A DNA stretch of 64,000 nt. Origin: Acinetobacter courvalinii (lineage in GTDB: Bacteria > Pseudomonadota > Gammaproteobacteria > Pseudomonadales > Moraxellaceae). Below are positions 7,447 through 16,519 of this stretch, piece after piece (the first letter of the stretch is position 1; each line of letters starts with the position of its first letter). Position numbers and translations under genes: made by a program. Below the pieces are notes generated by a model. It ran no database searches. It saw nothing but the letters and a program-made list of their open reading frames with translations, and was not told the DNA's origin. The stretch covers positions 434,001 to 498,000 of the forward strand of contig NZ_BMDA01000002.1 of assembly GCF_014635545.1 (NCBI RefSeq). The letters are read 5' to 3'.

Positions 7447-9486
7447 TTAAGCGGTTTTATCTGTGTTCGTCCAACCTTGATGACGTAATAACGCATCTAT
7501 TTTAGGCTCTCTTTTTCGGAAATTGCGAAACGCATCAAGTGCTGTATCTTTTCCGCCAACTGCTAGAATAAACTTTCTAAACTCTTTTCCAGTCTCGGTA
7601 TTAAAAATACCTTCGCTTTCGAAACGGTCAAAGGCATCACTGGCTAAAACTTCTGCCCATTTATATGAGTAGTAGCCCGCAGCATAGCCACCCGCGAAAA
7701 TATGACTGAAACTGTGCTGGAAACGGTTATAAGGTACGGCAGGAACAACGGCAAACTTATGGCGAATTTCATCCAGCGTTTCCTGAATTTGCTGGCTGTT
7801 TAAAGCTGGAGCTTGGCGGTGAATGGTCAGGTCAAACAGCGCAAATTCAATCTGACGCAGGGTTTGCATACCCGACTGGAAGAAACGTGCATTCAATAAT
7901 GCTGATAGCAGTTCTTGCGGCAGGGTTTGTTTGGTTTCGGTATGTTCACTCAGGACATCCAGACTTTCATTGTCCCACGCCCAGAATTCCATGAACTGAC
8001 TTGGTAATTCCACTGCATCCCACGCCACGCCATGTGTACCTGCAACCGAGATGTTATCCACTTCAGTGAGCATGTGGTGTAAGCCATGTCCAAACTCATG
8101 GAATAAGGTAATCACTTCATCATGGGTTAGCAGGGCAGGTTGATCGCCAATCGGCGGAGTAAAGTTACAGACCATGTAGCAAATCGGTTTTTGCAGACCA
8201 TTGGTGGTTTGTACGCGGGAACGGAAGCCACTCATCCATGCGCCACCACGTTTGCCATTGCGGGCATATAAATCGAAGTAGAAACCACCGACCACTTGGC
8301 CTTGATCTTCAATTTCAAAATAGCGCACATCATCCTGCCAAACGGGTGCCTGACGTTCGACGATCTGGATACCGTACAGGCGTTGCACGATCTGGAATAA
8401 ACCTTGTACCACTTTCGGTGCAGGGAAATATGGTTTAAGTGCTTCTTGAGAAAGGTTGAATTGTTGTTGCTTCAACTTTTCAGAATAATAGGTTGCATCC
8501 CATGGTTTGAGTTCTTCAATGCTATCTTGCTGTGCAATGGTCTTAAGCTCTGCAATTTCAGCCAGTGCTGGGGTGCGCGCATGTTCTGCCAGATCGACCA
8601 GAAATTTATCCACCGTTTCGACATCAGGTGCCATTTTGCTGGCCAGTGAATATTCAGCGAAATTATTGAAACCCAGCAGTTGTGCCATTTCCTGACGTAA
8701 GCTCAGGATTTCTTCCATCACTGGGGTATTATCAAATTCAGTCTTGTCAGACTGCTCAGATGCGCGGGTAACATAGGCCTTATACAGCTCTTCTCTTAGT
8801 TCACGATCCTCGGCATAGGTCATAATTGCAAAATAGGCAGGGAAGTCGAGTGTGGCAACAGCCTGCTCAAGCTCACGCTGTTGTCCGTATTGTTTTAACA
8901 GTTCAACGCTGCTTTGCGGTAGGCCTTTGAGCTGTGCTTCTGTTAAAGGCTTAAAGTAGGCTTGGGTTGCATCAAGCACATGATTCGAGAAGTCCGAAGA
9001 CAACTGCGATAAACGTGCCGAAATTTCTGCATAACGTTTTTTCGCTTCGCCTTCGAGAGCCACACCAGACAGTTTAAAGTCACGAAGTGCGAGCTTAATA
9101 GCACTTTGTTGGGCTTCGCTGAGTGTTTGAAATGCAGGGCTATCATGAATCTGCTGATAGGTTTGATATAGCGGCGTGTGTTGTCCAAGCTGGGTGTAGT
9201 ATTCGCTTAAACTTGGTAAAAGTGCCTGATACACTTCACGGGTTTCGGCATTGTTCATCACAGCATTGAGATGCGACAAAATGCCCCAAGACTCACTCAT
9301 ATTATTTTCAAGCTGATCGACTTCAGTCAATGTCGCCAGTTGTGCTTCGGTGCCTTGTGGGACCTCATTGAGTTGATTCAGGAAGTCTTGACCGTTTTGA
9401 ATCGTTTGTTCGATCTGTTGTTTTAAGTCGGCAAGTTGAATCTGATCAAACTGGGGAGTGGGAAGTGTTGCTTGCTGTAGTGTCAT
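7447..9486 (-). CDS. prlC: Oligopeptidase A (M3 metallopeptidase)
   Basis: A 679-residue cytoplasmic zinc metallopeptidase that degrades short peptides, including cleaved signal peptides. The zinc-binding motif HEFGH lies at about residue 465 within TLFHEFGHGLHHML, and the third ligand region follows in WDAVELPSQFMEFW about 25 residues later. The length is that expected of PrlC/OpdA. The domain order is all-helical N-terminal lid followed by the catalytic domain with no signal peptide. First gene of a presumed operon with yheV and the coiled-coil gene. Confidence 0.95.
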   Translation of the reverse strand: MTLQQATLPTPQFDQIQLADLKQQIEQTIQNGQDFLNQLNEVPQGTEAQLATLTEVDQLENNMSESWGILSHLNAVMNNAETREVYQALLPSLSEYYTQLGQHTPLYQTYQQIHDSPAFQTLSEAQQSAIKLALRDFKLSGVALEGEAKKRYAEISARLSQLSSDFSNHVLDATQAYFKPLTEAQLKGLPQSSVELLKQYGQQRELEQAVATLDFPAYFAIMTYAEDRELREELYKAYVTRASEQSDKTEFDNTPVMEEILSLRQEMAQLLGFNNFAEYSLASKMAPDVETVDKFLVDLAEHARTPALAEIAELKTIAQQDSIEELKPWDATYYSEKLKQQQFNLSQEALKPYFPAPKVVQGLFQIVQRLYGIQIVERQAPVWQDDVRYFEIEDQGQVVGGFYFDLYARNGKRGGAWMSGFRSRVQTTNGLQKPICYMVCNFTPPIGDQPALLTHDEVITLFHEFGHGLHHMLTEVDNISVAGTHGVAWDAVELPSQFMEFWAWDNESLDVLSEHTETKQTLPQELLSALLNARFFQSGMQTLRQIEFALFDLTIHRQAPALNSQQIQETLDEIRHKFAVVPAVPYNRFQHSFSHIFAGGYAAGYYSYKWAEVLASDAFDRFESEGIFNTETGKEFRKFILAVGGKDTALDAFRNFRKREPKIDALLRHQGWTNTDKTA

Positions 9487-9561
9487 TGTATTTTTGCCAT
9501 ATCATCTCTAAACATAGTTATAGATGTAGGGCTTAGCGGGAGAGAAATCAAGGTTGATTGA

Positions 9562-10149
9562 TTATTTATTCGTTGAGTTTTGCTTTGCGATTTGGATTTG
9601 ATCAATTGATAGCACATAGGTACCAAAAGAACTTTGACGTGTAGATAACTTTAATGTGAGATGATCATCCTTATACTTTACATATTGTTCCGATGTCATT
9701 CTAAAGATCGGTATGTCGGAATAAACTGTTTTAAAATAATAGATATTGCCATGTCTCGTATGCTTTTTTTCAGCAATCGCTGCTACCTCTATCATTTGCG
9801 AATCCCCAGTGGTATATGTCCAGATCATTGGAAGCGTACCCGCAAAGTTGAGCCAGAGTACGGGAATAATGAATAAAGGGAAAATAAATAAAGCATAATA
9901 TTTAGGTTGTTTTTGTACTTTCCCCCATTGTCTAGGAATTACCCATTCCTGTTTCTTTTTCAAATAGAGAAAATAAATGAGGAGTAAAATATAAAGAAAA
10001 CAAGAAGTGATCAAGGCGACAATTTTTAGCGTAAAGCTAGGTGAAAAATTACCCCCAAAAAAGAATATAGCGGCACCGAATGTGAGAAAGAAAAAGAGAA
10101 TTGAAAAGTAATGATGATAGTAATATTTGGTGATGCGGTAGTGAATCAT
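9562..10149 (-). CDS. Hypothetical membrane protein
   Basis: A 195-residue protein not assigned to a family. Two hydrophobic segments near residues 15-35 and 40-63 are followed by a basic loop (KKKQEWVIPRQWGKVQKQ) and a third helix near residues 86-106. The C-terminal roughly 85 residues are predicted beta-rich and probably outside the membrane (IYYFKTVYSDIPIFRMT...LSTRQSSFGTYVLSIDQI). The gene is more AT-rich than its neighbours prlC and rnr, which could mean later acquisition. It lies between them with no obvious functional link. Confidence 0.65.
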   Translation of the reverse strand: MIHYRITKYYYHHYFSILFFFLTFGAAIFFFGGNFSPSFTLKIVALITSCFLYILLLIYFLYLKKKQEWVIPRQWGKVQKQPKYYALFIFPLFIIPVLWLNFAGTLPMIWTYTTGDSQMIEVAAIAEKKHTRHGNIYYFKTVYSDIPIFRMTSEQYVKYKDDHLTLKLSTRQSSFGTYVLSIDQIQIAKQNSTNK

Positions 10150-10195
10150 TAGGATTTTATTTATATTTAGAAATAGTCTATCTATTCATTATATA

Positions 10196-10222
10196 ACAAA
10201 AAACAAGAGAGCCGAAGCTCCC
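10196..10222 (-). terminator. Rho-independent terminator of rnr
   Basis: Read on the minus strand, GGGAGC-TTCG-GCTCTC (one G-T pair) with a stable TTCG tetraloop is followed by TTGTTTTTTG. It lies 14 bases past the rnr stop codon. Confidence 0.8.
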
Positions 10223-10236
10223 TTATCTTTTATCCA

Positions 10237-12675
10237 TTACTCAGCCTTTGCTTTCGCATTCGACTTTTTCTTTTTCACTTTCTTTTTGGCCTTCTCTTTT
10301 GTATCAGGCTTAGCTGAAGCCTTCTTAGCTGGCTTTTTACTATAAGAACTTGGTTTGTTCTTATCTTTTTTCTTGCGTACAGGCTTTTCGCTGTCTTCAC
10401 TGACTTTAGCTTTCGTCGATGAAGGTGCTTTGCCAAATACTTCTTCCGTTGTTGACGCGCGATTCGAGCTAGAAGGATTTGCAGTGCGAGGTGCTTTCTG
10501 GCGAATCACACGACCGAGATGGGTTAATTGCTGAACCAACTGGAAGTCAATTTTACGTTCTTCCAGATTTACGCCGGCCACTTGGATCTTGACTTCATCA
10601 CCAAGGCTAAATGATTGACCACGATTCTGACCGATGAGGCTTTGGCTGGCCTGATCATACAGGAAGAAGTCTTCACCGAGCTGACTCACATGAATCATGC
10701 CATCCACATACAAGTCTTTGAGGGTGACGAACAGGCCGAATTCGGTTACTGCACTAATCACACCGACAAACTCGTCGCCCAAATGCTGTTGCATATAATG
10801 GCATTTCAACCATGTTGTCACACTACGTGAAGCTTCATCGGCACGACGTTCAGTTTGTGAGAAATGCTCACCCGCATCATCTAATGCTGCACCTGAAAGC
10901 GGGTAAGGTTTCTTATCAAGATAAGCCTTAATCGCACGGTGTAACAATAAATCCGGATAACGACGAATTGGCGAAGTGAAATGCGTATAGGCTTCATAAG
11001 CCAGACCGTAATGTCCCGCATTGTTCGCACCATAATAGGCTTGCATCATTGAACGTAACAGTACTGCATGAATACTTGGTGCATCCAGACGATCTTTGGT
11101 CGCTTCAATCACGGCTTGGTAGTCGGCCTGAGTTGGCTGTTCAGGGAACGGCAAGCCCAGTAATTTGACGAAATCACGCACTTTTTGGATACGGGAAAAC
11201 TCGGGTGCTTCATGCACACGATACAACATCGGAATATCATGCTCTAATGAATACTCTGCTGCGGCAACGTTGGCCAGCAACATGCATTCTTCAATCAGTT
11301 TATGCGCATCATTACGGGTACGTGGCAAGATTTCCTTGATTCCGCCTAGCTCATCAAACGTCATGTAGGTTTCAATGGTTTCAAACTCCATTGCATGACG
11401 TTTGGCACGTAACTCTTTCAGCGTTTGATAAAGCTGGAATAAAGTGTTTAATGATTTATGAATGGTTTTATCTGCCGGGATGGCATCTGTGGCACCTTCA
11501 AAATACTGACCGACTTGGGTATAGGTCAACCGTGCCTTGGAATGCATCACCGCAGGGTAGAACTCATAACCTGTCACTTTACCGGCACGTGACAGCTTTA
11601 AATCGCAGACCATACACAGACGGTCTACATGCGGATTTAAAGAGCATAGACCATTGGATAAGGCTTCAGGCAACATCGGTAACACGAAGTGCGGGAAATA
11701 AACCGAGGTCCCACGCTCTTCAGCTTCTTCATTTAAAGGTGAATCTAAACGGACATAATGGCTCACATCGGCGATTGCGACCACTACACGATAACCGCCA
11801 CCTGCACGTTTTTCTGCAAATACTGCATCATCGAAGTCGCGGGCATCTTCACCATCGATCGTCACGAGGGGTAAATCGCGTAAATCAACACGACCTTTAC
11901 GATCCTGTTCAGAAGGTTCTTTAAAGCTTTCGGCTTCCTTAATCACAGCTTCTGGGAATTCATAAGGCAAACCAAATTCTAGAATGGTCTGCGGAATAAT
12001 GATTTCTGTATCGGCTTTATCCGCCATCGACTGCACCACATGCCCGGTCGCCAGTTCTTCACGGGTCGGGTAGTCATCAATAGCCACGCGTAGCATATCG
12101 CCCACTTTGGCATTGGCATGTTCAATCAATTCTTTTTCTAAGGTAATCGGTTGATGCTGATTGGGATTGCCCGGTTGAATAAAATACTCACCTTCATGCT
12201 CAGCCACTTTACCAATAATCTGTTTAACCCGGCGCTGTACCACTTCGGTAATAAAGCCCCACGCTTTACCTTTACGGTCAACGGAGGTCTGGCGGACTTT
12301 AACGCGATCGCCATTAAAGACCAGACGTAATTCGCGTTCAGGCAGGAGCACATCATCCTGACCTGCAATGTTGGCAGTCCCCAAACCCTTACTATTGATA
12401 TAGACCGTGGCTTCATGGCTCGGTAAATCGGTTGCAGGCTGGTATTTGAATCCATCCTTCATCAATTGCCCATCACGTACCATCGCACTTAAACGATGAT
12501 TTAATGCATCAATACTTTTCTGATCGGGGATATTGAAGTGGTCAACCAGCTCTGCATGAGACTGGGCAGCTTTTAATTGTTCTAATGTAGTTAAAATAAG
12601 AGTTCGGCTAGGAATAGGATTATCGTAACGTTGCGCTTCTGCTTTTGCTTCGGGATCGGCCCAATTTTTAGTCAT
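10237..12675 (-). CDS. rnr: Ribonuclease R
   Basis: An 812-residue 3'-to-5' exoribonuclease that degrades structured RNA and takes part in RNA quality control. The order is N-terminal winged helix and cold-shock domains, the RNB catalytic domain with the acidic cluster GEDARDFDDAVFAE at about residues 271-284, and an S1 domain (FVGVISAVTEFGLFVTLKDLYVDGMIHVSQL) near residue 640. The C-terminal tail from about residue 725 is rich in Lys, Ser and Ala, as in other RNase R proteins, where it aids unwinding and protein contacts. Immediately upstream, on the other strand, are tRNA genes. Confidence 0.96.
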   Translation of the reverse strand: MTKNWADPEAKAEAQRYDNPIPSRTLILTTLEQLKAAQSHAELVDHFNIPDQKSIDALNHRLSAMVRDGQLMKDGFKYQPATDLPSHEATVYINSKGLGTANIAGQDDVLLPERELRLVFNGDRVKVRQTSVDRKGKAWGFITEVVQRRVKQIIGKVAEHEGEYFIQPGNPNQHQPITLEKELIEHANAKVGDMLRVAIDDYPTREELATGHVVQSMADKADTEIIIPQTILEFGLPYEFPEAVIKEAESFKEPSEQDRKGRVDLRDLPLVTIDGEDARDFDDAVFAEKRAGGGYRVVVAIADVSHYVRLDSPLNEEAEERGTSVYFPHFVLPMLPEALSNGLCSLNPHVDRLCMVCDLKLSRAGKVTGYEFYPAVMHSKARLTYTQVGQYFEGATDAIPADKTIHKSLNTLFQLYQTLKELRAKRHAMEFETIETYMTFDELGGIKEILPRTRNDAHKLIEECMLLANVAAAEYSLEHDIPMLYRVHEAPEFSRIQKVRDFVKLLGLPFPEQPTQADYQAVIEATKDRLDAPSIHAVLLRSMMQAYYGANNAGHYGLAYEAYTHFTSPIRRYPDLLLHRAIKAYLDKKPYPLSGAALDDAGEHFSQTERRADEASRSVTTWLKCHYMQQHLGDEFVGVISAVTEFGLFVTLKDLYVDGMIHVSQLGEDFFLYDQASQSLIGQNRGQSFSLGDEVKIQVAGVNLEERKIDFQLVQQLTHLGRVIRQKAPRTANPSSSNRASTTEEVFGKAPSSTKAKVSEDSEKPVRKKKDKNKPSSYSKKPAKKASAKPDTKEKAKKKVKKKKSNAKAKAE

Positions 12676-12892
12676 ATCGTTTCATTTCACATCTGGCAGA
12701 TCGGTTTAGCATAAGTCATTCAAACTCTAACTGCACGTCAAAGATTGCAAGATTCTGTTTATTGGCCCGATCCAAATAAAGGAGATAACGCTATATTAAC
12801 AAGCGTAGAACTAAAAAATGCTGAAAAAATACGAAAATTGATTAAAAAGTATTTGATTGAGCTGAAATAGTGGAAAAAAATAGGAACATCCC

Positions 12893-12921
12893 TTGTGTAA
12901 TGTGGTTTTAGTTTGTATTAT
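12893..12921 (+). promoter_or_regulatory. Promoter of the tRNA-Ser/tRNA-Arg cluster
   Basis: TTGTGT (12893-12898), a 17-base spacer and TATTAT (12916-12921), followed by a GC-rich discriminator (TGCGCTCG) 15 bases before tRNA-Ser. GC-rich discriminators are typical of stable-RNA promoters under stringent control. Confidence 0.6.
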
Positions 12922-12935
12922 TGCGCTCGTGTTAC

Positions 12936-13025
12936 GGTGAGATGGGTGAGTGGCTGAAACCACATCCCTGCTAAGGATGCATACGGGTAACTGTATCGAG
13001 GGTTCGAATCCCTCTCTCACCGCCA
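12936..13025 (+). tRNA. tRNA-Ser(GCT)
   Basis: A 90-base class II tRNA including encoded CCA. The acceptor stem GGTGAGA pairs with TCTCACC, the anticodon loop CTGCTAA carries GCT at 12970-12972, there is a long variable arm, and the T-loop is GGTTCGAATCC. It reads AGC/AGU serine codons. First gene of a three-tRNA cluster. Confidence 0.97.
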
Positions 13026-13036
13026 CTTTACTTAAG

Positions 13037-13113
13037 GCGCTCATAGCTCAGCTGGATAGAGCACTTGGCTACGAACTAAGGGGTCGGGAGTTCGAATCTC
13101 TCTGAGCGCACCA
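13037..13113 (+). tRNA. tRNA-Arg(ACG), copy 1
   Basis: A 77-base cloverleaf with acceptor stem GCGCTCA/TGAGCGC, anticodon ACG at 13071-13073 (A34 normally deaminated to inosine, reading CGU/CGC/CGA) and encoded CCA. The sequence is identical to the copies at 13160 and 29457. Confidence 0.97.
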
Positions 13114-13159
13114 AGTAAAGATTTAAAGTAACACACGCCTGAATAGGCAGATAAGTAAT

Positions 13160-13236
13160 GCGCTCATAGCTCAGCTGGATAGAGCACTTGGCTACGAACT
13201 AAGGGGTCGGGAGTTCGAATCTCTCTGAGCGCACCA
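13160..13236 (+). tRNA. tRNA-Arg(ACG), copy 2
   Basis: Identical over 77 bases to copy 1, 46 bases downstream, with anticodon ACG at 13194-13196. Last member of the cluster; a hairpin terminator follows. A third identical copy lies 16.2 kb away at 29457. Confidence 0.97.
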
Positions 13237-13248
13237 ACTTAAAGTGAA

Positions 13249-13273
13249 GAAACCGCTTAATTGCGGTTTTTTT
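13249..13273 (+). terminator. Rho-independent terminator of the tRNA cluster
   Basis: AACCGC-TTAATT-GCGGTT followed by T residues, 12 bases after tRNA-Arg copy 2. An almost identical terminator follows the distant copy 3 at 29546. Confidence 0.85.
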
Positions 13274-13342
13274 GTGCCTGAATTTTGTGTTTATACAAAT
13301 TTACCTTATTTAGAAAGCCCTAATTTTATTATTTGTATTCAA

Positions 13343-14389
13343 CTATTTAAGTTGAAATTTATGTTTATTCCTTTCTAAAAGTTGATAAAGATAACCAACG
13401 GTCCCAAGCACACCTACCATACGGATTACATGAAATGCGGTCACCAGAGGCACCCCGAGCTGTAACACATTGGCGGTTAATGCCATTTCAGCTACCCCAC
13501 CTGGTGCAATCCCTAAACCCAATGTAGGTAAGGGAATGTCTGTCCAGAAGGTGAGGGCATAGGCGAGCAAGCCAGCCAAAAGAATAGCGCTTAGATTACT
13601 CAAGGTCACAATACTTAAATAATGTGGTGCAGTTTTGAAAAATCCTGGCTTAAATTTATTACCTAAAGACCAGCCCAGTAAGACCTGACCTAAATGTAAA
13701 ATTGTTGTTGGCATCGCTGACAGGTGAATATCTTGTGTGGTAAATAAAATTGCAACCAGTAGTGCACCAAAGGTCCAGGGGTTCGGAAGCTTGTAATATT
13801 TAAAAAAACGGCTGACAAAGTAAGCCAAACTTGCTAACAGAGCAAGACCAAACCAATTCACGTCTCCATGACGATGAAGCGTACTGTGATCAAGGCCGTG
13901 CCATCCCATAAATTGATAAAAAAATGGAACGATGACCACCACCATTAATACACGTAAGGTGTGGGCAGAGGCAACTTTATCAACGCGGGCTTGATAATGT
14001 TCAGCCAAGTTAGACATTTCATTTGCACCACCGATTGCGGAAGCAAACCAAGCAGTTTTAAAGTCAACATTTCCCCAGCGATACAATATGGCAGAGCCGA
14101 TTGCACCCAAGAATAAGGCAAAGAGTAGCCCGCCCAGCAGAAGAGGCCACTGCGTTGCAATCAGTTGAATCATTTGAGGAGTAAAATAGAGACCCAGTGT
14201 TAATCCTAAAATCGACAAGCCGATATTACGTGCGCTGTGATGGCATTCGATCGGCGCATGATTCATTTTAAGAAAGGCAGTAATGAATAAAGGCCCAAGC
14301 AGCCATGGAAGTGGCAGATGTAACCATTCCGCCAAGTGGGCACCTAAAAAGGCAATCGCTAGACTTGAAACATACTTGAAGTAGATCAT
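13343..14389 (-). CDS. AbrB-type membrane protein (AbrB duplication family)
   Basis: A 348-residue polytopic protein of about ten helices in two related halves. GAHLAEWLHLPLPWLLGPLF near the N-terminus and LPNPWTFGALLVAILF near residue 198 are the paired AbrB_dup motifs; TLGLGIAPGGVAEMALTANVLQLG...FHVIRMVGV near the C-terminus is also characteristic. These proteins are often mislabelled as ammonia monooxygenase or AbrB regulators, but they are membrane proteins of uncertain transport function. The gene is 82 bp downstream of tctA on the same strand, so it probably belongs to the tct transcript. No clear ribosome binding site precedes the chosen start. Confidence 0.85.
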   Translation of the reverse strand: MIYFKYVSSLAIAFLGAHLAEWLHLPLPWLLGPLFITAFLKMNHAPIECHHSARNIGLSILGLTLGLYFTPQMIQLIATQWPLLLGGLLFALFLGAIGSAILYRWGNVDFKTAWFASAIGGANEMSNLAEHYQARVDKVASAHTLRVLMVVVIVPFFYQFMGWHGLDHSTLHRHGDVNWFGLALLASLAYFVSRFFKYYKLPNPWTFGALLVAILFTTQDIHLSAMPTTILHLGQVLLGWSLGNKFKPGFFKTAPHYLSIVTLSNLSAILLAGLLAYALTFWTDIPLPTLGLGIAPGGVAEMALTANVLQLGVPLVTAFHVIRMVGVLGTVGYLYQLLERNKHKFQLK

Positions 14390-14471
14390 GAATAAAGTCG
14401 CCTATATAGGATGATTGGTAAGAGCCGAGAAGCCAATAACGATGAATGGTCGCTATCGGCTAACGAGATGA

Positions 14472-15968
14472 TTAGCTCACTTGCTGGCGGCTGCGTAACC
14501 AACGGATCAGTGGTAAAACAATCATGATTCCGGCCAGCATCCAGAGTGTTTTAGTGATATAGCCTTCAAACAAAATCGACAGTTCTCCGTGAGAAATAGA
14601 GAGTGCTCGACGCAAACTCGACTCCATGAGTTCACCCAGTACAAAACCGAGAATAAGGGCCGAAAGCGGGAAGTTCAACTTACGTAAAATATAGCCAAAC
14701 ACTCCGAGTGCAACCATTAGAACCAGGTCGAACATGGTGCTATGAATCGCATAGACACCAACAAAACTCACGGCTGCGATTGCGGGCAGTAAAATAAAAT
14801 TGGGGACACTGAGCAACTTGGCAAAGTATCGAACCAGTGAAATATTCATAAACAGCAATAGCACACTAGCAATAAAGAGCGAAGCAATTAGGCCCCATAC
14901 AATCGTCGGCTGTTCAGTAAATAGTTGTGGTCCAGGAGTGATGTTATAGAGGGTCAAGGCACCCAGCATTACCGCGGTTGTTCCGGAACCCGGTACACCT
15001 AAGGTCAGCATTGGAATAAATGAACCACAGGCAGATGCATTATTTGCAGCTTCAGGGGCAGCAATACCACGTAAATCACCATCACCAAATTTACTGTTTT
15101 TGCCTGCAAGTTTACGTTCGCTGGTATAGGCCATTGCACTGGCGATGGTTGCACCTGCTCCAGGCAAAATGCCCACGATAAAGCCAAGCAATGAACTGCG
15201 GATAGTTGAACCTATCGTGAAACTAAATTCTTTGAGGTTAAATAGACTACGTTTACCCTGACCTAAGGCTTTTTGTCCAATACTGGTTTTTTCCAGCATG
15301 ATGAGAATTTCACTAATACTGAAAAAGCCAATGACAATGGTGGTAAATTGGATACCATCACTTAAACTGACTGAATCAAAAGTAAAGCGATAGACGCCAG
15401 TGACTGCATCCACTCCCACTGTGGCTAAGAGTAAACCAATTAAGGCGGAAACGGCCGTTTTAATGGGTTGATCACTGACGAGACCGCTTAAGCACGTCAG
15501 GGCAAAAACCATCAGTACAAAATACTCCGCTGGACCAAATACGATGGCCCACTTGGCTAAAAGGGGAGCAAATAAAATAATACCGAAAATGGCAATCATG
15601 CTACCAATGAATGAGCTCATGGCAGACAGTGAAAGCGCGATCCCTGCTTTGCCTTGTTTGGCCAATGGATAGCCATCAATCGTGGACATAATGGCCGCGG
15701 CATCTCCTGGTACATTAATCAGAATCGCAGAAATTCGTCCACCAAATTCACAACCTAAATAGACGGCTGCGAGAAGAATCAGTGCACTTTCAGCAGGGAG
15801 GCCAAGTGCATAGGCAAAAGGTAATAGCAACGCTACACCATTAATTGGTCCCAGCCCAGGCAGTAAGCCCACAATGGTCCCGATAAATGCCCCAATAAGT
15901 GCGATAAGCAGATTTTGAGGCGTTAGAGCGACTTGAAAACCATAGATTAAATATTCAAAAACATCCAT
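14472..15968 (-). CDS. tctA: Tripartite tricarboxylate transporter, large permease TctA
   Basis: A 498-residue permease with about twelve helices. The family signature GTIVGLLPGLGPINGVALLLPF is near residue 30, with further motifs GCEFGGRISAILINVPGDAAAIMSTIDG and GILPGAGATIASAMAYTSERKL that match known TctA proteins. It moves a carboxylate delivered by the periplasmic binding protein TctC across the inner membrane with an ion gradient. AAGGAAGA precedes the ATG by five bases. It follows tctB by 14 bp in a tctC-tctB-tctA operon. Substrate (citrate, tricarballylate, aromatic acid) cannot be told from sequence alone. Confidence 0.93.
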   Translation of the reverse strand: MDVFEYLIYGFQVALTPQNLLIALIGAFIGTIVGLLPGLGPINGVALLLPFAYALGLPAESALILLAAVYLGCEFGGRISAILINVPGDAAAIMSTIDGYPLAKQGKAGIALSLSAMSSFIGSMIAIFGIILFAPLLAKWAIVFGPAEYFVLMVFALTCLSGLVSDQPIKTAVSALIGLLLATVGVDAVTGVYRFTFDSVSLSDGIQFTTIVIGFFSISEILIMLEKTSIGQKALGQGKRSLFNLKEFSFTIGSTIRSSLLGFIVGILPGAGATIASAMAYTSERKLAGKNSKFGDGDLRGIAAPEAANNASACGSFIPMLTLGVPGSGTTAVMLGALTLYNITPGPQLFTEQPTIVWGLIASLFIASVLLLFMNISLVRYFAKLLSVPNFILLPAIAAVSFVGVYAIHSTMFDLVLMVALGVFGYILRKLNFPLSALILGFVLGELMESSLRRALSISHGELSILFEGYITKTLWMLAGIMIVLPLIRWLRSRQQVS

Positions 15969-15982
15969 TTATTCTTCCTTGA

Positions 15983-16426
15983 TTAACTCAAAAATCCGAG
16001 CGGTAATGGCACATCCAAAACGTAATCAAATAAACCGTATAAGAGGCAGCCAAATACAAAGCCTGAAACGGCAGAGGCTTTAGCACTTCCCCCAAACAGC
16101 ATGCCGACTACAAAAAACATCAGTGCAGTTGCAATTGGAAATCCTAATAATTCAAAGGTCAGGGCATACAACAGCATAAAGAGCATCATTAAACTGATTT
16201 TTTTCAGGACTGAAGCGGTATACCCTAGGTCTAGTTGTTCGGTCAGTTTTTGGGGTCTAAATGTCAGGTAAAGACAAGATAAAATTAAAATAATTAAGAG
16301 TAGAACAGGGTAAGGTCTCGGACCTAATGGATCGTAAGCAATCGGAGCGACATAGCCCCAAGCCAAATATAAAAGACCGAGGCTGACGAGGCCTAAAATC
16401 CCGGAGAAAATCCTTTCCACGGACAT
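15983..16426 (-). CDS. tctB: Tripartite tricarboxylate transporter, small permease TctB
   Basis: A 147-residue protein with four predicted helices, the size and topology of TctB, the small membrane subunit of the TTT system. AYDPLGPRPYPVLLLIILI near residue 30 matches the conserved N-terminal region of the family. AAGGA lies eight bases upstream of the ATG. It is between tctC (93 bp upstream) and tctA (14 bp downstream). Confidence 0.88.
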   Translation of the reverse strand: MSVERIFSGILGLVSLGLLYLAWGYVAPIAYDPLGPRPYPVLLLIILILSCLYLTFRPQKLTEQLDLGYTASVLKKISLMMLFMLLYALTFELLGFPIATALMFFVVGMLFGGSAKASAVSGFVFGCLLYGLFDYVLDVPLPLGFLS

Positions 16427-16519
16427 AAAATATTCCTTTTGTATTAAAAATTAAGCGTATTTCAACCGGTTCTTCTCGTTAGGGAAGAGGAGTGATCAAA
16501 AACTTTTGTTGTTTTCAGG

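Noticed and set aside
9562-10149. Frameshifted remnant or mobile-element gene.
   Set aside because: The frame is intact with normal membrane-protein hydrophobicity; only its AT-richness is unusual.
12811-13044. A 77-residue minus-strand open frame across tRNA-Ser.
   Set aside because: It reads the antisense of a tRNA gene; its sequence (VREGFEPSIQLPV) is a well-known false protein produced by such regions.
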